Below are positions 45,301-57,539 of a stretch of 64,000 nucleotides of DNA, one piece after another. The position numbers and the translations under genes were made by a program. The notes beneath the pieces were generated by a model that was not told the DNA's origin, searched no databases, and saw only the letters and a program-made list of their open reading frames with translations. How positions within the stretch are numbered: the stretch's first letter is position 1; every line of letters starts with the position of its first letter. Source of the stretch: Siderastrea siderea (lineage: Eukaryota; Cnidaria; Anthozoa; Scleractinia; Rhizangiidae); assembly GCA_964030785.1 (NCBI GenBank), contig OZ034967.1, forward strand, positions 45,506,033 through 45,570,032. The letters are read 5' to 3'.

Positions 45301-48300
45301 CATCAGTTTCATTTTACAAACTAAAGAAGGAAGAGTGGAAGTAAAAACTTTCTTGGAGTCTCTTGGTTTTTGATAGGAGTAAAAAGGGCTTTCTCAGGTC
45401 ACATTCTGGGACTTTGGAGTTTTTGGGCATTCAGGTTCAGCCTAAATGGGACTTTTTTGGGGGGGTGGGGGGTATGAAAATCTGGCCTCATTCCCTTCTT
45501 ACCGTCAATACTTGTACTGTAATATACCTGACCCCCCCCCCCCTCAAACCTCATGCAATAGTTTATAGAAATTATTGCTTGTTGTTAGCATATGCTAGGA
45601 CTCCTGAACCAAAGCACTCCAGATCAAACAATTGACATACTACCAGCATAACCACTGTGCCCCTTAGCTCTCAGTGTGGTGATGTTTTTCTCTTATGGAA
45701 CTCATTGTGACTCATGTTAAAAGAGGCGAACTGACCAGCATGTGACACCACAAGAACAAACACATGCCTTGCCTTTAACAGCAGCATTACCAGGAGGTAG
45801 AATTGTGTCAGGTATGCAGTAATTTTGTTACAATTTGCCATCAGTGAATCCCCAGGATGCACCCCATGAAAAATAATGAGTCCCAGGGAAAAACCAAGGA
45901 GTCCCATCTATCAAGTGCTTGAACTCATACTTTGTTATTTTGTTTGTTTGTTTTTTTTTTGTCCAAGCTATTATCATAAATGGCAGGCTTTGGTGAGCTA
46001 ATTGCACATGTGCACTTTATTCCAGATTTGATACCGCCTCGTTCCTGGGGTCCTCTCGACATCAAAATATGTAACCACCTGATCGCAAACAAAGATGGTG
46101 GCATTTGGAATGGATCAAATTTATCAATAATGCAAGTAAAGACTTGAATTTTTCCCTCTGAAGTTACTTCTAGATATATTTTACTAGTCCAACCGATATT
46201 TTTCTTTTGAAGTAAGTTGTGTTATAGATTCTAATAAATTACACAAACGGGACATTCAATCGGTCATGGCAAGTTCGCATTTATGCACCCTTAAGGATGC
46301 ACGCCATACATTATTTTTTCAAATTTTAGAATCTTTATGCATCAGAGACGTGGGACGTAGGGGTAACAAAATCACTGCAGGGTAAGATAAACAAATTTTC
46401 ATCTGAGTTTATATTTATTGGATTCCACTGTGTGTCTCAGACTCATAAAGAAAATGAACTCGTCACAACATGCTTGTATAAGAAGATTTTAAGGGCTTGA
46501 CCTTAAGTGTACTGAATTAAGTGGATTACAGCTTTGGTTAATGCTTATAAGTGCAATGTACCTACATTTCATCCCACTTTTTCCCACAGTTTTTAAGGAT
46601 GGTGCCTCCTTTTGTCACCGGGCATACGTTCTGCAAATCTCGGGATATAATTTCAGGTTTCTTAAGGAATTTGCCCACAAACACAACAATATTTTTTTGC
46701 AGTTTAAGACTTCGTGGAGAACGCAGATCTTAGCAAGGGCTATCAGAATCCAAAAAGAAAATTGAGGGTAGCCATGCATTTTTCAGAGATAATTGAGCTT
46801 AAATTTGTAGAGAAATTGCCATACATTCTTTGTATTTTAACGCTTTTTTAGAATTATGGTTGCTTAATTATCTCTGAAAAATGCGTGGTTACCCACATTT
46901 TTGTAAAAATACATATTTATTAGGAGGCACCATCCTTAACCTATATCATGTATATCACTATATCTATACCAGTATTAAAATTAAAAGCCTCAATTATGTA
47001 GTTTGTGGTGTGATACTGAATTACAACATTTTCTAAATTTGAGGAATGGCCTTATCTATTCCTTCGTGATCTAGTCAACTCCCTGAATTTCAATCAGCTT
47101 TATCTGTTCATTTTGCAAACGTGCATGTGTCATTTATGAAAAGGTTACAAGGCATACTTAGTCACGTACAATTGTACAATTGTCTACCTGCTTTAGCATC
47201 AGCCACAATGTTAAAAAAAAGACAAAGCTAAATTGAACGTAGATTACAATAGATATCCTAAGAACTTTTCAACAAAGACAAGTTCCAAAGTTCACTGTTT
47301 AATTAAAGCATTCATAAATGCATAAATTACTGTAATTTATGTGATCAACAAGGATGATGCAATATGTATATGTTGCATGGAACACAATTTATCGTTTGAG
47401 TTTAATATTCTTTTTAGTTAAGTTCTTAAAAGATGTGCTGCAAAAAGGTCAAATACTTGCCATACCAACTAAATATTTAACTATTCAACAAGAACATGTT
47501 GGATCAGAGAAGTGTTCTTTTTTTAAGAGAACAAATAAAACTTAAAATACAATGAAAAATTAATGGCTGAAACTTTTAAAGAACAAAAAGATAAATAATA
47601 AAACCACACGAAAACGGTGAAGAGGAACATTCGTTAACGTTTTAATTACTTTTCAATTTTGATTTAATTCACAGACAAAGTCAAAAAAAAAATTACGCCA
47701 ATTCCAAAGCCAGCTTTGCGCTGTTTGATCGCGTGGCACGATAAAGGATATCAAACTGTTTGATTTTCCTACACATCTCACAAAAGAGACAAGAATGGCT
47801 TGTATTGGAAGCTTCACATTGAGAAATAATGACAAGAACTTTGTAAAACATCTGGTTGAGTAAGTTTCGATGAGAAAAAAACATTGTTTAGAAATCAAAC
47901 ATCTTGGACTGACAAGACTGTACACATGATAATATGTCATGTCTAATTCTCAAAACATCTTGAAATCTGAAATTACACAATTTTAACCAATGAAATGTTT
48001 TTTGGAAGCATTTCAGTAAGATTCAAGACTTATAAGCTTACGTTAACAACATCTCTGTTAATTATGTGCTGTTTCCATTTATCAATTTACTAAACGAGAG
48101 GGAATAATGTAAGCTTATGAAATAACGTCGTCTCCTTATTACAATGTTCATACTTTAGAATTGAAGAAGTGCTGTTGCACAATCCTTCGCATAACTTACC
48201 GGTTTGCATCTCTCCTAACTTCAGATCGTCCAGCAGGTTAGCGTAAACAACACCAAACGAGTTATGAATCCCAAAGACCACAAAATTTACGATGAAAGTT

Positions 48301-48380
48301 CCACAGCACACGATCCAGCCATATCCTCCGTCCGGCTTTGAATCTCGGATTTCAACTTTCGCTTGAATTTGGTCCTTCAT
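42374..48380 (-). CDS. SLC16/monocarboxylate-transporter-like permease, copy A
   Basis: Coding exons 48380-48200, 44976-44417, 43779-43410 and 42717-42374 join with GT-AG sites in phases 1, 0 and 1 to give 484 aa, a normal length for this major-facilitator family. The N-terminus carries the family signature DGGYGW (17-22) at the start of membrane segment 1. A second signature, YFDRRLALANG (140-150), follows in the first half. Repeated hydrophobic segments are compatible with 12 membrane spans and a central charged loop (RNIHDHNAEPKEH). The protein is expected at the plasma membrane; SLC16 members move monocarboxylates, aromatic amino acids or thyroid hormone, and the substrate here cannot be told from sequence. 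The C-terminus ends VVDRETVL. The copy at 50702-57539 has the same architecture, so this is a tandem duplicate. Intron 1 (3.2 kb) holds a MITE at 46593-46939, and intron 3 holds one at 43163-43380. Confidence 0.9.
43163..43380. mobile_element. ~200-bp MITE, TTTAAGCCCCAA family, copy 2
   Basis: The ends CCCTTTAATTTAAGCCCCAA and TTGGGGCTTAAAGG form an inverted repeat. It shares AGGAAATGATCA and CAAATTCTCCCAACT with the copy at 26793-26996. It is in intron 3 of transporter copy A. Confidence 0.75.
46593..46939. mobile_element. TTAA-flanked MITE, copy 2 of the GGATGGTGCCTCC family
   Basis: TTAAGGATGGTGCCTCC at the left and GGAGGCACCATCCTTAA at the right. The interior runs in the opposite orientation to the copy at 22127-22514, sharing CTGAAAAATGCGTGGTTA and CAATTTCT blocks. 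It is in intron 1 of transporter copy A. Confidence 0.75.
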
Positions 48381-48615
48381 CTCGCTCCCGCAGAAGAGAG
48401 AATCTGTATGCGGATAGATTCTGGCCGAAGCGCTTTTATGCCTTGAAGCTAAAAAAAAGGTCCAAAGGTAGCTAATTATGCCGAGGCATAGTTCAGAGTG
48501 CTTTCCTTAAATCGGTTTTGACGCGCCAAAATTATCAAAACATTCGCAAATTGCAATCAATGTCAATGAAATGCAGTAACCTCGGTCCCCGGGGACTTGA
48601 TCCAGTTCTCTCTTT

Positions 48616-48629
48616 GTTGCCACGGAAAC
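48616..48629. promoter_or_regulatory. X-box-like RFX site upstream of transporter copy A
   Basis: GTTGCCACGGAAAC closely matches the RFX X-box consensus (two GTTGCC half sites in inverted order, with the second degenerate). It lies about 236 bp upstream of the copy A start codon. X-boxes are known for ciliary and some other genes; relevance here is inference. Confidence 0.35.
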
Positions 48630-49414
48630 AGGGCTGAAATTGACAGCCGAAAAAAGGAGACGAACACACCGATTCGCCACAAAATTAATAAAGAGACTTG
48701 ATGTCTTCTTTCGTTCCTTTAGGCAGAAACGTGCTGTTTGCCGTGCAGCTGTTGAAAACTTAAGCAATATACTGAAGGCAGTGACATCGTCTCTTATGCC
48801 ATTAATTGATGTAATTGACCACGCAGGGGCAAGGATCATTGTTCATCGTGCATTACCAATTGGACACACTTAGTTTGACAATTCAATTGAGACGAACTTT
48901 CTTACTAGGAAAGATGTTCACCATGTCACCAGCGTGGGATAAAGAAAACATCTGAGACAAAGGAAAACATTCGACAAAGTGGGACAAAGAAAACGGGAAT
49001 TCCCACGAGACTCCCAGTAACTGAGTGCATCACTGTCAGATTTTTTTGTCCCACGGTCGTGACATAATGAACATCATATATGTAGCGTAATTCTCATTTA
49101 CTTACCGAGTTTAAACCTTACCATCTTTCCTTATTTTTTTACTATTTATTATGCCTTGCAAGGTGGTTCTAGCTTTTGAGATTCAAATCGCTCCAACGTT
49201 TGAGTTTATAGATCGAGTTTTTGAGAGTGAACATCTTCAAATGAAAGTTAATAAGTAGTTATCGACGAGAGAAAAACAAGAAAGGAGGTACCTTTTTCTG
49301 GTTTAATCACAGTGTAATAAAATCGATCGAGGAAACTAAACCAGCTTGGATTTCAGTTAGCTGCAAATGTGCTGTGACCCTCACTGGATGTTTTCTCTTT
49401 ACTTTTCTCTTTGA

Positions 49415-49672
49415 GCGTGCGCTTGTAGAAATTAATCGAAAGGTAATAAAATAAATAAACCCCTTCGTGGCTTGCTGGTATATCGGAGGATAACGCCCTT
49501 GGCTGAAAGATTGGGAAGTAGGGAAATACGACTCTAAGCGACCACGTGGAAGGCTACAATAAGGCGTGCGCGTTGTAGAAATTAATCAGAGGGTTACAAA
49601 ATAAAATTAAAAAACCCTTCCTGGCTTGCTGGTATATCGGAGGATAATGCCCTTGTCTGAAAAGTTGTCCCT
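49415..49672. repeat. Imperfect direct duplication of about 110 bp
   Basis: GTAGAAATTAATC ... GGCTTGCTGGTATATCGGAG GATAA(C/T)GCCCTTG occurs twice, at about 49415-49524 and 49564-49672, with small indels. It does not encode anything obvious. Confidence 0.7.
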
Positions 49673-50701
49673 AACAGAATGGGTTCATTTACTACATACC
49701 CGCTGTCCGATTTGTACCACGTGGTGTGCTTCGTCCAATGAGCGCGCGCGAAAATTAAGCGGTGGGTTATAAGAGTTTGAAGACAGAAGTCGACTGTTTG
49801 ACAACAACTTTATTAACATCTTAACATAAAATTTGCTCTAAAAACAGACACCAAAAACCGTTAAATAAGACGTCTTCAAATAAAGTGGAATGTTCTGAAA
49901 AATATAACCTGTTGCAAACAAATAAATAAAACAACCCCAGGATCAAATCGCATTAAGTCATCTTCCTCTTTCCCTTATATTAAATATTCATCTTTTCTGT
50001 GAAGAAAAATAAATACCCTTTAAATAAATACTTTCTTAATTTGTCCATATTTGGATAAATGTATTCATTTGAAAATTTTGAAAACTTTACCTAAATGATA
50101 ATAATTTTCTTCAAAAGAGGTAAGCCAAAAGATCCTTCCCTCTATACAAGAACATCTGTCGACTTTGTCGATATGCAACGCTTGCGCCAATACCAACGAT
50201 CGACCGATTTAAGTAAAGTAGAAATAACACACGCAGCAGTTTCAGGAAAAAAAACTTGAATGAAAAGTCCAATTCCGTAGCTTCACAATAACTTGTTTAA
50301 CTAACTGAAAGGTCATAGTATAGTATCTAAGAATCTAATAAAATTACATGAAACATTGACACTTCGTCAACACTTTTTCAGCCTTTCCTCAACTTAATGA
50401 ACAATTTGACCATTTCCTTGTTGGGTACATGAGGACAGTCTTTGCTTGATCCAAATCCATTCTTATCTAGAACCAATTCTTTATGAAACTTCTCATGAAA
50501 ACAAATAACGTACAGAACATAACATAAATGCTACAAAGAATGAAAGGTGACAAAAATAGTCGAGATAAAATTTTGTAGGGCGCATTTTTAATCCTAGAAG
50601 GTGCGATCATCATCCCCGTGACATTCACATTTTTTTTGTCACTCCCCTCCTTGGGACTCGCTTGACTTGATCGAGCTTTAAAACTAGCTTCTCATAATTA
50701 A

Positions 50702-53700
50702 CTAGAGCACAGTCTCCCTATCAGCCACAATGAACACTTCCTGTGATGACAACCCTACCAAGGCACACGTTTCACTTCCGGTTTCAATACTCTCTTCGCA
50801 CACGCACAAGCTGCCTGGTTCTTTTGTTTCACTTGGACTCTTGAAGGTAAATAACCGTCTCTGTTTACGAACCTTGTAAGACACGACAAAGAGAAGCAGA
50901 GAAGAAGCGACGGCAACACCACCGCATACGAAGAAAGCCAGGTGATAAGACCCAGAGGATTCGTAAAGCCAGCCTAGAGGATCAAAAAAAAAGATGATTA
51001 AGGATTAGTCGTCGGGCGGAGTTTTCCCTTACACGGACCTCCCGGCCGGTAAATAACATAAACAAATTCCTACCTGCTACCGGGGGACCCAGAATCATGG
51101 GAATAGCCACGACACCAAACATGTTTCCTATAGCTTGGGAAAGTCTACTCTTGCCCGCGATATCCCCCGTGATCACTGCTACTTGACCTACGAAACATCC
51201 ATCGAAAAATCCAAACAAGAGGGAGTATGCCACGAGACCCGCATACCCTTCTGTGATTGGACAGATTACAGTACTTATTCCTATGATGAACACTGACAGC
51301 TGATAAACGTGTAGCTTATTGACGCATTGCAGTTCACAGATCTTGCCGAATATCACACGACCAACTGTGGACATGATTGACAAGAAGCCGACCAACCAGG
51401 ACCCCTTGGAAGGTGGGATACCGAGATCACCGGCGTATTTCACCTGTTGAGAGGGAGTTCACACATGGTAAATTACTGAGCTGCCTGACAAGATATTTTT
51501 ATTGTTAGCCAGCTCGCAAGACAAACCATCTGAAAGCAATGGTCAAACGACGCAACTCCGCGGTATGGCAAGTACCTTACGCATGTGACCATTGCTTTCA
51601 AATGGTTTATTTCAACTGGAAAGATATTTTACTGAGGAGGCAGAACTAATAGAGCTGTGCGTCGAAGCATTTAGCCGCGTTTCTAGTTTTCATGTATTTG
51701 AGAATAAAGCTGTCTCTTATCGCTCCCGGCCACAAGAGGCGTTCACCTGAGGGACCGTGGGCAGTGTTCTAAAAGCCTTAGGCAAGATGGAAACTTACAA
51801 CAACTGGCCTCGGAGTAGCTACTCAATAAAGTTTGTACGGGGAGGCTCCGCCCGAAGCTTCAAACCCTTACCCTTTAATATACTAATTTTTACCAAAATG
51901 GTACCCCTTTCATATACCTAGAGCAAAATTTCACCCCTTTCTTATACCTCAAGGATAAGCCAAAACAATAGAATTCCCTGTAATCGCCAAGTTTTTCCCG
52001 GGTTTTCAGTCGTTCTGATTCAGTTGCGTAGTCATGTCTGCAAAAAGTGGCACCCTTTGATATACTTCGCTTTAGCCACCATTTCTCCCACTTTGCGGCT
52101 GATTTCGTGACCCTTTCGTATACTAAAATGGCAATTTTCCCTACCCTTTTATAAACTGTGAGCTTAAAAAAGGCACTCCTTTAGGACGGAGCCTCCCCGT
52201 ATAGCCTACCATAGGGAGCACTCCCCCCCCCGGGCAACTGGCACCTCCGTTTGGTCACTACTGGTGTGTACTTGCGCTTTTTTGCATCCATTTTGATCTG
52301 AAGCTCAACGTGTCACACACTTTCACACAGTTTTCTCATCGTTTGGCTGCCCAACTCTAGTTGTCGTTTTAAATATTGTTTACTTCAAGTAAACATGCCG
52401 CTTGCCCAGGTGTTCTCTTCTCGCTAACACGACTTGGCGCAAAATTTCGTGAGGTCACCGAATGGCATACCGCGAGAAAGCGTTCTCCCGGAGCCTCATT
52501 CGGTAACGTCACGACATTTCGCACCAAGTCGAGTTGAGTAAGCGCGTAGCGGGAGGAGAACGCCTGGGTACTAGGCTGTGTGGAGCCTACTTGTGAGTCC
52601 CGGAGTCCACTTTGTCAATCAACGGTATTTTCATATCCCGATACACAGACGATCTGAGGTCATCGCACGCACCCTCTGAGAATCAAGTTAGAATGTTAAA
52701 ACTTGTATCGACTTGCATATCCTTTTGTTTGGAGCTTTTATAAGGATTTCTGAGCTGGACATCGGACTCGAGGTTGACCATGGAGGAATAATGTTCACAT
52801 TCCCTACACAGTGGGAATGTACGTATAGACCACCTTATTTTGCAGAAACCGGGATTCGTTGAGTGACGCCTCAGAAACTGAAACTGCGGCGGACCCGGAT
52901 TACCTTGCTTTTTGACTAGAAAATATGTGACGTACAAACTTACCAAATGGACGAAAGGGACTGGATACCCAAACTGGAAAAGCGCGATGGTAAGGACCCA
53001 TGCTACATAAGTCCGGTTCTTCCAGATAGAAACGTCACACAACTTGCTACACTGCGTTTTCACGCCGTTCCTGTCACGTTGTCTCGTCGTTTTAAACGGT
53101 CTATAGAGAAAACAGGCGACAGCAAGAAAGGCCGCAACACCACTGAGTATGCGCAAAGAATTCTTCCACCCGACAGCTCGAAGTGAGTAATTGATCGCGG
53201 GCGAAGCTACTAATGAGCCTACTCCACTTCCGCTGGTACCCAGTCCATTCGCTAATGCTAGTCTTCTGTCGAAGTAGTCGCCTAACATAACAATTGAAGG
53301 TACAAATGAAAAGCTCGACCCGATCCCCCACAGAAGTCCATAAGTGATGTACATGTAATGAAGGCGGGTGACAAGCGATGTAAGAAACAATCCAGTAACT
53401 GAGAGCAGCGCGCCTGCAAAGGCTACACGACGACAGCCAAACCGGTCACACAAAATACTGGAGAGTGGACCGCAAAGAAAGTTGAGAGAGCCAGCCATGG
53501 CACCTACCCATGCTAAAACAGAGAAACAAAAGATAAAAATTAGTAGGTAGTAGACAGCTCTTTTAGCTTATATATGCAGACTCTTTGGGCTCACTCTCGG
53601 GGTGAGGAGGGGCTGCTGATTGTAAAGACTCTAAAAACATCTACTTAAGAAGGCAACGAATTCGTTAGAAAAAGATGACCAAGGTCTTCGAGAAGAGTTT

Positions 53701-56700
53701 ATTTTAATTTCAATCGAATCTACCAAAAAGGTGTACTGTCTGTCAAGTACACAAGACATGTGCGGCTTAGACGACTTGACGGTTACCCGAGGAGGTTTGG
53801 GACTGCGATTCTTTTAGGAAGGCACGTGAAGATCATATTAACTCTTGAGCCTCTAGGCATTAATAAAAGTGATGAACTGTAATTTGTAACTATACACAGT
53901 AAAAAATTTTTTTGTTTATTTTCTATCATTTCTAAGCCACACCATACCACCTCATATATGTAACTTCCGCTCATTGTTTTACTACATATATATTTCTGTA
54001 AATTTGTGATTTCCCATAATAAACCTGATGAAGACTGGTATTGGCCAGTCGAAATATTGTAACACACGTCTTTTCACGTTGTTTGATCAGTCCCTGCGGT
54101 GGTCATTTTGGCAATTATTTATATGTGAGGGGATGCTCAACGGGAAATTTTGAAAGAAACTCTTCAAAGTTAAGAGAACCCCGTTTGTGAATGGGCAAGG
54201 CCTAAATTGAATTTCACCCTTAAGACGTTGCTTTTCCTTCCCGGCAATTTTGGTAATTTGGTAATTTATATTCCTGCAAAGTTCCTGTTGCCAGTGTGTT
54301 CCATAAGATTATGATTGTGAGAGTTCACCTTTCAAAGACAATACTGAATCGAGTTTGTGTTGAAAAATATTGTGCGTATGAAATAGGTTTGGGCCCGACA
54401 AGCCATCGGAAGTTTAAGCCCCATACCGCACGAGACAAATTTTCAGTATGAGAACTGATGTGACCGAGTACGTGGCTGAACACATTTTCTTTCAAATTTG
54501 TCTTTGTCTGTGTTCCAGCAATGAATATGCGCAACGGAACAGCAAGCACCCAAGGAGGGAAAGCCCGAAGGTTGCGCTAAGTAAAGGAAAAATGATATCC
54601 AAAAATAATTGACTCCTTTTTCAAGTAAAGGCAATATAATGTGGCTCGGTAGCAGCACTTTGATTGTGACATGTCGCTGAAAATGGGGACCAGAAAAAGA
54701 TAGTGAGTTCACATAGACCATAAAATATGAGGGCTCGTAGTGTTAAAATTCTTTCTGAAAGGAGAGAAATTGTCTAAAACGAGCTATAACGGGTAGATCA
54801 CACCCGATAAAAAGTTGAAAAAAAAAACGCGTACGTGAGGATCTGGGTACTAATTTTCCACATTTTCTTTGACTCCAGTTGTTATTTCTCATGTGAAAAT
54901 TTGACAACTTTTACCACCTACACGAGTACTGAACGAGTAAATAACATGTGTCATCGAAAATTTGTTAAAGACCGAGAACTGGCTCGCCGTACGTGTGGCT
55001 TCAGATCATTACAATCGCGGGCGTACTCAAAATGCAGCGGTTATCTTCAAAACAGTCGATTGTTCAAATAAGACTCCTCAAAAGTCAAATTACTGGTTTC
55101 CCGCTGTCGCAAAACTGTAAAACAGCTCAACTGCAGAGGGCTTTGATAGCATATGTTAATGAGGTATTGAAGGAGTAAATCAAGGTAGGGTAATAATCGA
55201 TTGGTATAATTTACAACAACACCGCAAAATCCTAAAGATAAGCTTCCAACACGACGAACGATTGCGACGAACTCATCACCGTGGGACCCAATTTTGACAC
55301 TCGATTCCCGGGAAAATATCCTGTTTGCCTGTGATTTTTTTAGTCAAACATAACATATTCCTGTGACCCCTATTAAATGTTGCCTCAATGAAGGATTTAG
55401 AAAAAAAAATGGTCCCCTGATGAAGTTTTTGAAGGGGAATTTCTCAACTCTAACTTTGCAAAAATGGCCCGGCTTTCCACAGTTAACTTGTCTGACTTGC
55501 ATTACAATCCATTACAATGTGACGTGGATGTGAGGCAATTTCGTGCAGAAACTGCAAGAATTGCCCGAAATTGTCTCTCAGCCACGTTCAAATACATTAT
55601 CTGAATGCAAATTTCCCTGGGCCTCTTCATGCCTTAATGTTACTTGCACAAGATTCATAGCCAATCCTGGCTAACTAACTACCCAACCCTCTATATAAGC
55701 TTAAAGGGCCATTCCATTTAATATCCACACCCCCCCGATGGAAGAGATTTTCTGAGGGGGTAGTTGAACATCATTTCTGAGGGGGTCACTGCGTCGGCGC
55801 CTTTGATCTTTTAAATATTTCCGAGGGGTTTGGAAAAAAATTGCCTTTTTTCTGAGGGGAAAAGAAAATTTAGGCAATTTCTGATGGGGGGGGGGGGGCA
55901 CGTGGCAGCACTTTTGATCTTTGATTCTTAGGGGGTAAATTTTGATTGACCTCTTCCATAGGGGGGGTGTGGATATAAAATGGAATGGCCCAAAAGCTAT
56001 ATAGGAATGAACTGTCTCGCTGGGTATGGTAGTGTAGAGGTATGCCTGTAGACTGCTACTAGTCCCCTTCTGGATAGTCAAAATAGCTGAGAGCATGAGC
56101 TATAACAGCACAGCGAGATTGGAGCGAGAAGGAAAAAACCAGAGGAGAGTCGGCTTTTTCGCAAAGCTATTTTGCCCACTCTCTGGACCATCCAAAAAGA
56201 GAATGTTAGCAGTCCATGAAATATACCTGAAATATGGTCCACATTCAAAAATGGAGAGATCTCTTCAGGTCCAAAATACATTTAGCAGTAAATTGTATTT
56301 AACTTACAGGCTTTTTTAATCCTGCTTCCAGTCATTCATTTAAATAGCCCCATCCCATCATTGCATGCTAGTCAATTCTCATCCTCCCACTTTGGACCTC
56401 CCCATAAAATGTGTTACATTTCCCATCGCCTGTCCAACCCAATTCTTTTTCAAAAATTAAAATGGAAAAAAAATTTTTGCCTTTTTGTCTCTCTTTCTCA
56501 GGTATCAATTTCCAAGTTTAGTATTCATTTACATTATTTACATGTAAATCCGCCCTTCTATAAACGACTTCTTAGAACACATTTTAGAGTGATAGCAGGT
56601 CATTACAAAATGACAGTCACGGGTAAAATATAACCAAGGCTCACTTGTTGAACTACGTCTTTATAAATATTAATTAAATTAATTTGTTATTATTATTTTT

Positions 56701-57539
56701 TAACCAAATGACCAACCCACATTTGCAAGAAAGAGGGTGATGGGAAACAAAACATTTTATAGGGATGGCCTTGGCATGGTGGGGTTAGTAATTTTAATGA
56801 ATATCTCGTCTCGTGGAATGCCATGCCAGAAAATTATAAGGGGTTGTATAAACTTTTGGAGAAATGATTTTAGAGGGCTAGTATTTTGTCTCAAATCAGC
56901 TGAAAATGCTTATTTTTTTAATCTAATCTGATAAATTTATACTTGTCTGCAGTCCTCTCATGTTGTTGCAGTGGGCTGCTGTGGTCAGAAGTAGGGACAG
57001 TGCCTTGGGCCTGGGGCTACACACCATTAACCCTTTTAGCCCAACAGTGATCAGCATCAAATTTCTCCTAATAATATCAGTGCCTTACAACACATACAGG
57101 TCATGAGAATTAAGGAAATCATCACACAAGATGAATTGTCTTGATGATGACACAAGTTCTCCCAACTAGTCCCCAACAAAATGTATACAGACCAGTAAGG
57201 AGAATTTGCATAATGATGCTGCGGCTTAATCAAAGGGTCAATCAAAAGTCAGAGGTCACGGGGAGTGTCCAGTTACCACTTTCTTCCCTGAATCCAAATA
57301 CTACATGCTCCTGTGTGTTTATTGTTACCTGTCTCAGCCTCTCCCAAATTTTGCTCATCCACCAAGTACTCAAAGACAACACCAAATGAGTTATGGATCC
57401 CAAACACTATAAAATTGACAGTGAAGGTGCCACAGCATACAATCCAGCCCCACCCCCCTTCAGGCTTCTCGCACTCCTCTTGCTGGGTGGTTGGGTCTGA
57501 AGCAGAATCTCCGTCAAGAATCCGCTCTTTATCTGCCAT
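50702..57539 (-). CDS. SLC16/monocarboxylate-transporter-like permease, copy B
   Basis: Coding exons 57539-57329, 53512-52944, 51443-51074 and 50973-50702 join at GT-AG sites in phases 1, 0 and 1, giving 473 aa. EGGWGW (27-32) opens membrane segment 1, and YFDRRLALANG lies about residues 150-160. The third coding exon is 370 bp, exactly as in copy A, and reads very similarly (GLVAYSLLFGFFDGCFVGQV). The cytoplasmic tail differs from copy A in length and sequence until the last residues, which again read DRETVL. Predicted function is proton-linked or facilitative transport of a small organic acid or related solute at the plasma membrane; the substrate is unresolved. The gene lies head-to-tail upstream of copy A on the same strand, so unequal crossing-over is a likely origin. 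Intron 2 contains MITEs at 51836-52201 and 52405-52568, and intron 1 contains MITEs at 55706-55991 and 57029-57240. Confidence 0.9.
51836..52201. mobile_element. MITE with TACGGGGAGGCTCCG ends
   Basis: TACGGGGAGGCTCCG at the left is mirrored by CGGAGCCTCCCCGTA at the right. The interior repeats phrases of the type ACCCTTT(C/A)ATATAC. It is in intron 2 of transporter copy B. Confidence 0.75.
52405..52568. mobile_element. Foldback MITE with CCCAGG...CCTGGG ends
   Basis: Imperfect arms share GTTCTC, ACTTGG(C/T)GC, GTGA and ACCGAATG blocks in inverted order around a short centre. It is in intron 2 of transporter copy B. Confidence 0.6.
55706..55991. mobile_element. MITE, GGGCCATTCCATTTTATATC family copy 2
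   Basis: The left end GGGCCATTCCATTTAATATC is mirrored by GATATAAAATGGAATGGCCC. AAA lies at both flanks, as at the related copy 33222-33457. Repeated TTCTGAGGGG motifs fill the interior. It is in intron 1 of transporter copy B. Confidence 0.75.
57029..57240. mobile_element. ~200-bp MITE, TTTAAGCCCCAA family, copy 3
   Basis: More diverged copy with CCCTTTTAGCCCAACAGTGA at the left and GCGGCTTAATCAAAGGG at the right. Interior phrases such as CAAGTTCTCCCAACTAGT are shared with the copies at 26793-26996 and 43163-43380. It is in intron 1 of transporter copy B. Confidence 0.7.

Larger units (their letters stand above)
48381..50701. other. Spacer between the tandem transporter genes
   Basis: It contains the presumed promoter of copy A (near 48381-48650) and the 3' UTR of copy B (below 50702). 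A direct duplication occurs at 49415-49524 and 49564-49672. A 77-residue plus-strand open frame at 48640-48873 has no recognised domain and starts at a TTG. Confidence 0.45.

Noticed and set aside
48640..48873. 77-residue plus-strand frame upstream of transporter copy A
   Set aside because: It starts with TTG, has no recognised domain and overlaps the likely promoter.
52683..52943. Extension of the transporter copy B second exon
   Set aside because: It lies past a clear GTAAGT donor at the same codon as in copy A; the residues are intronic.
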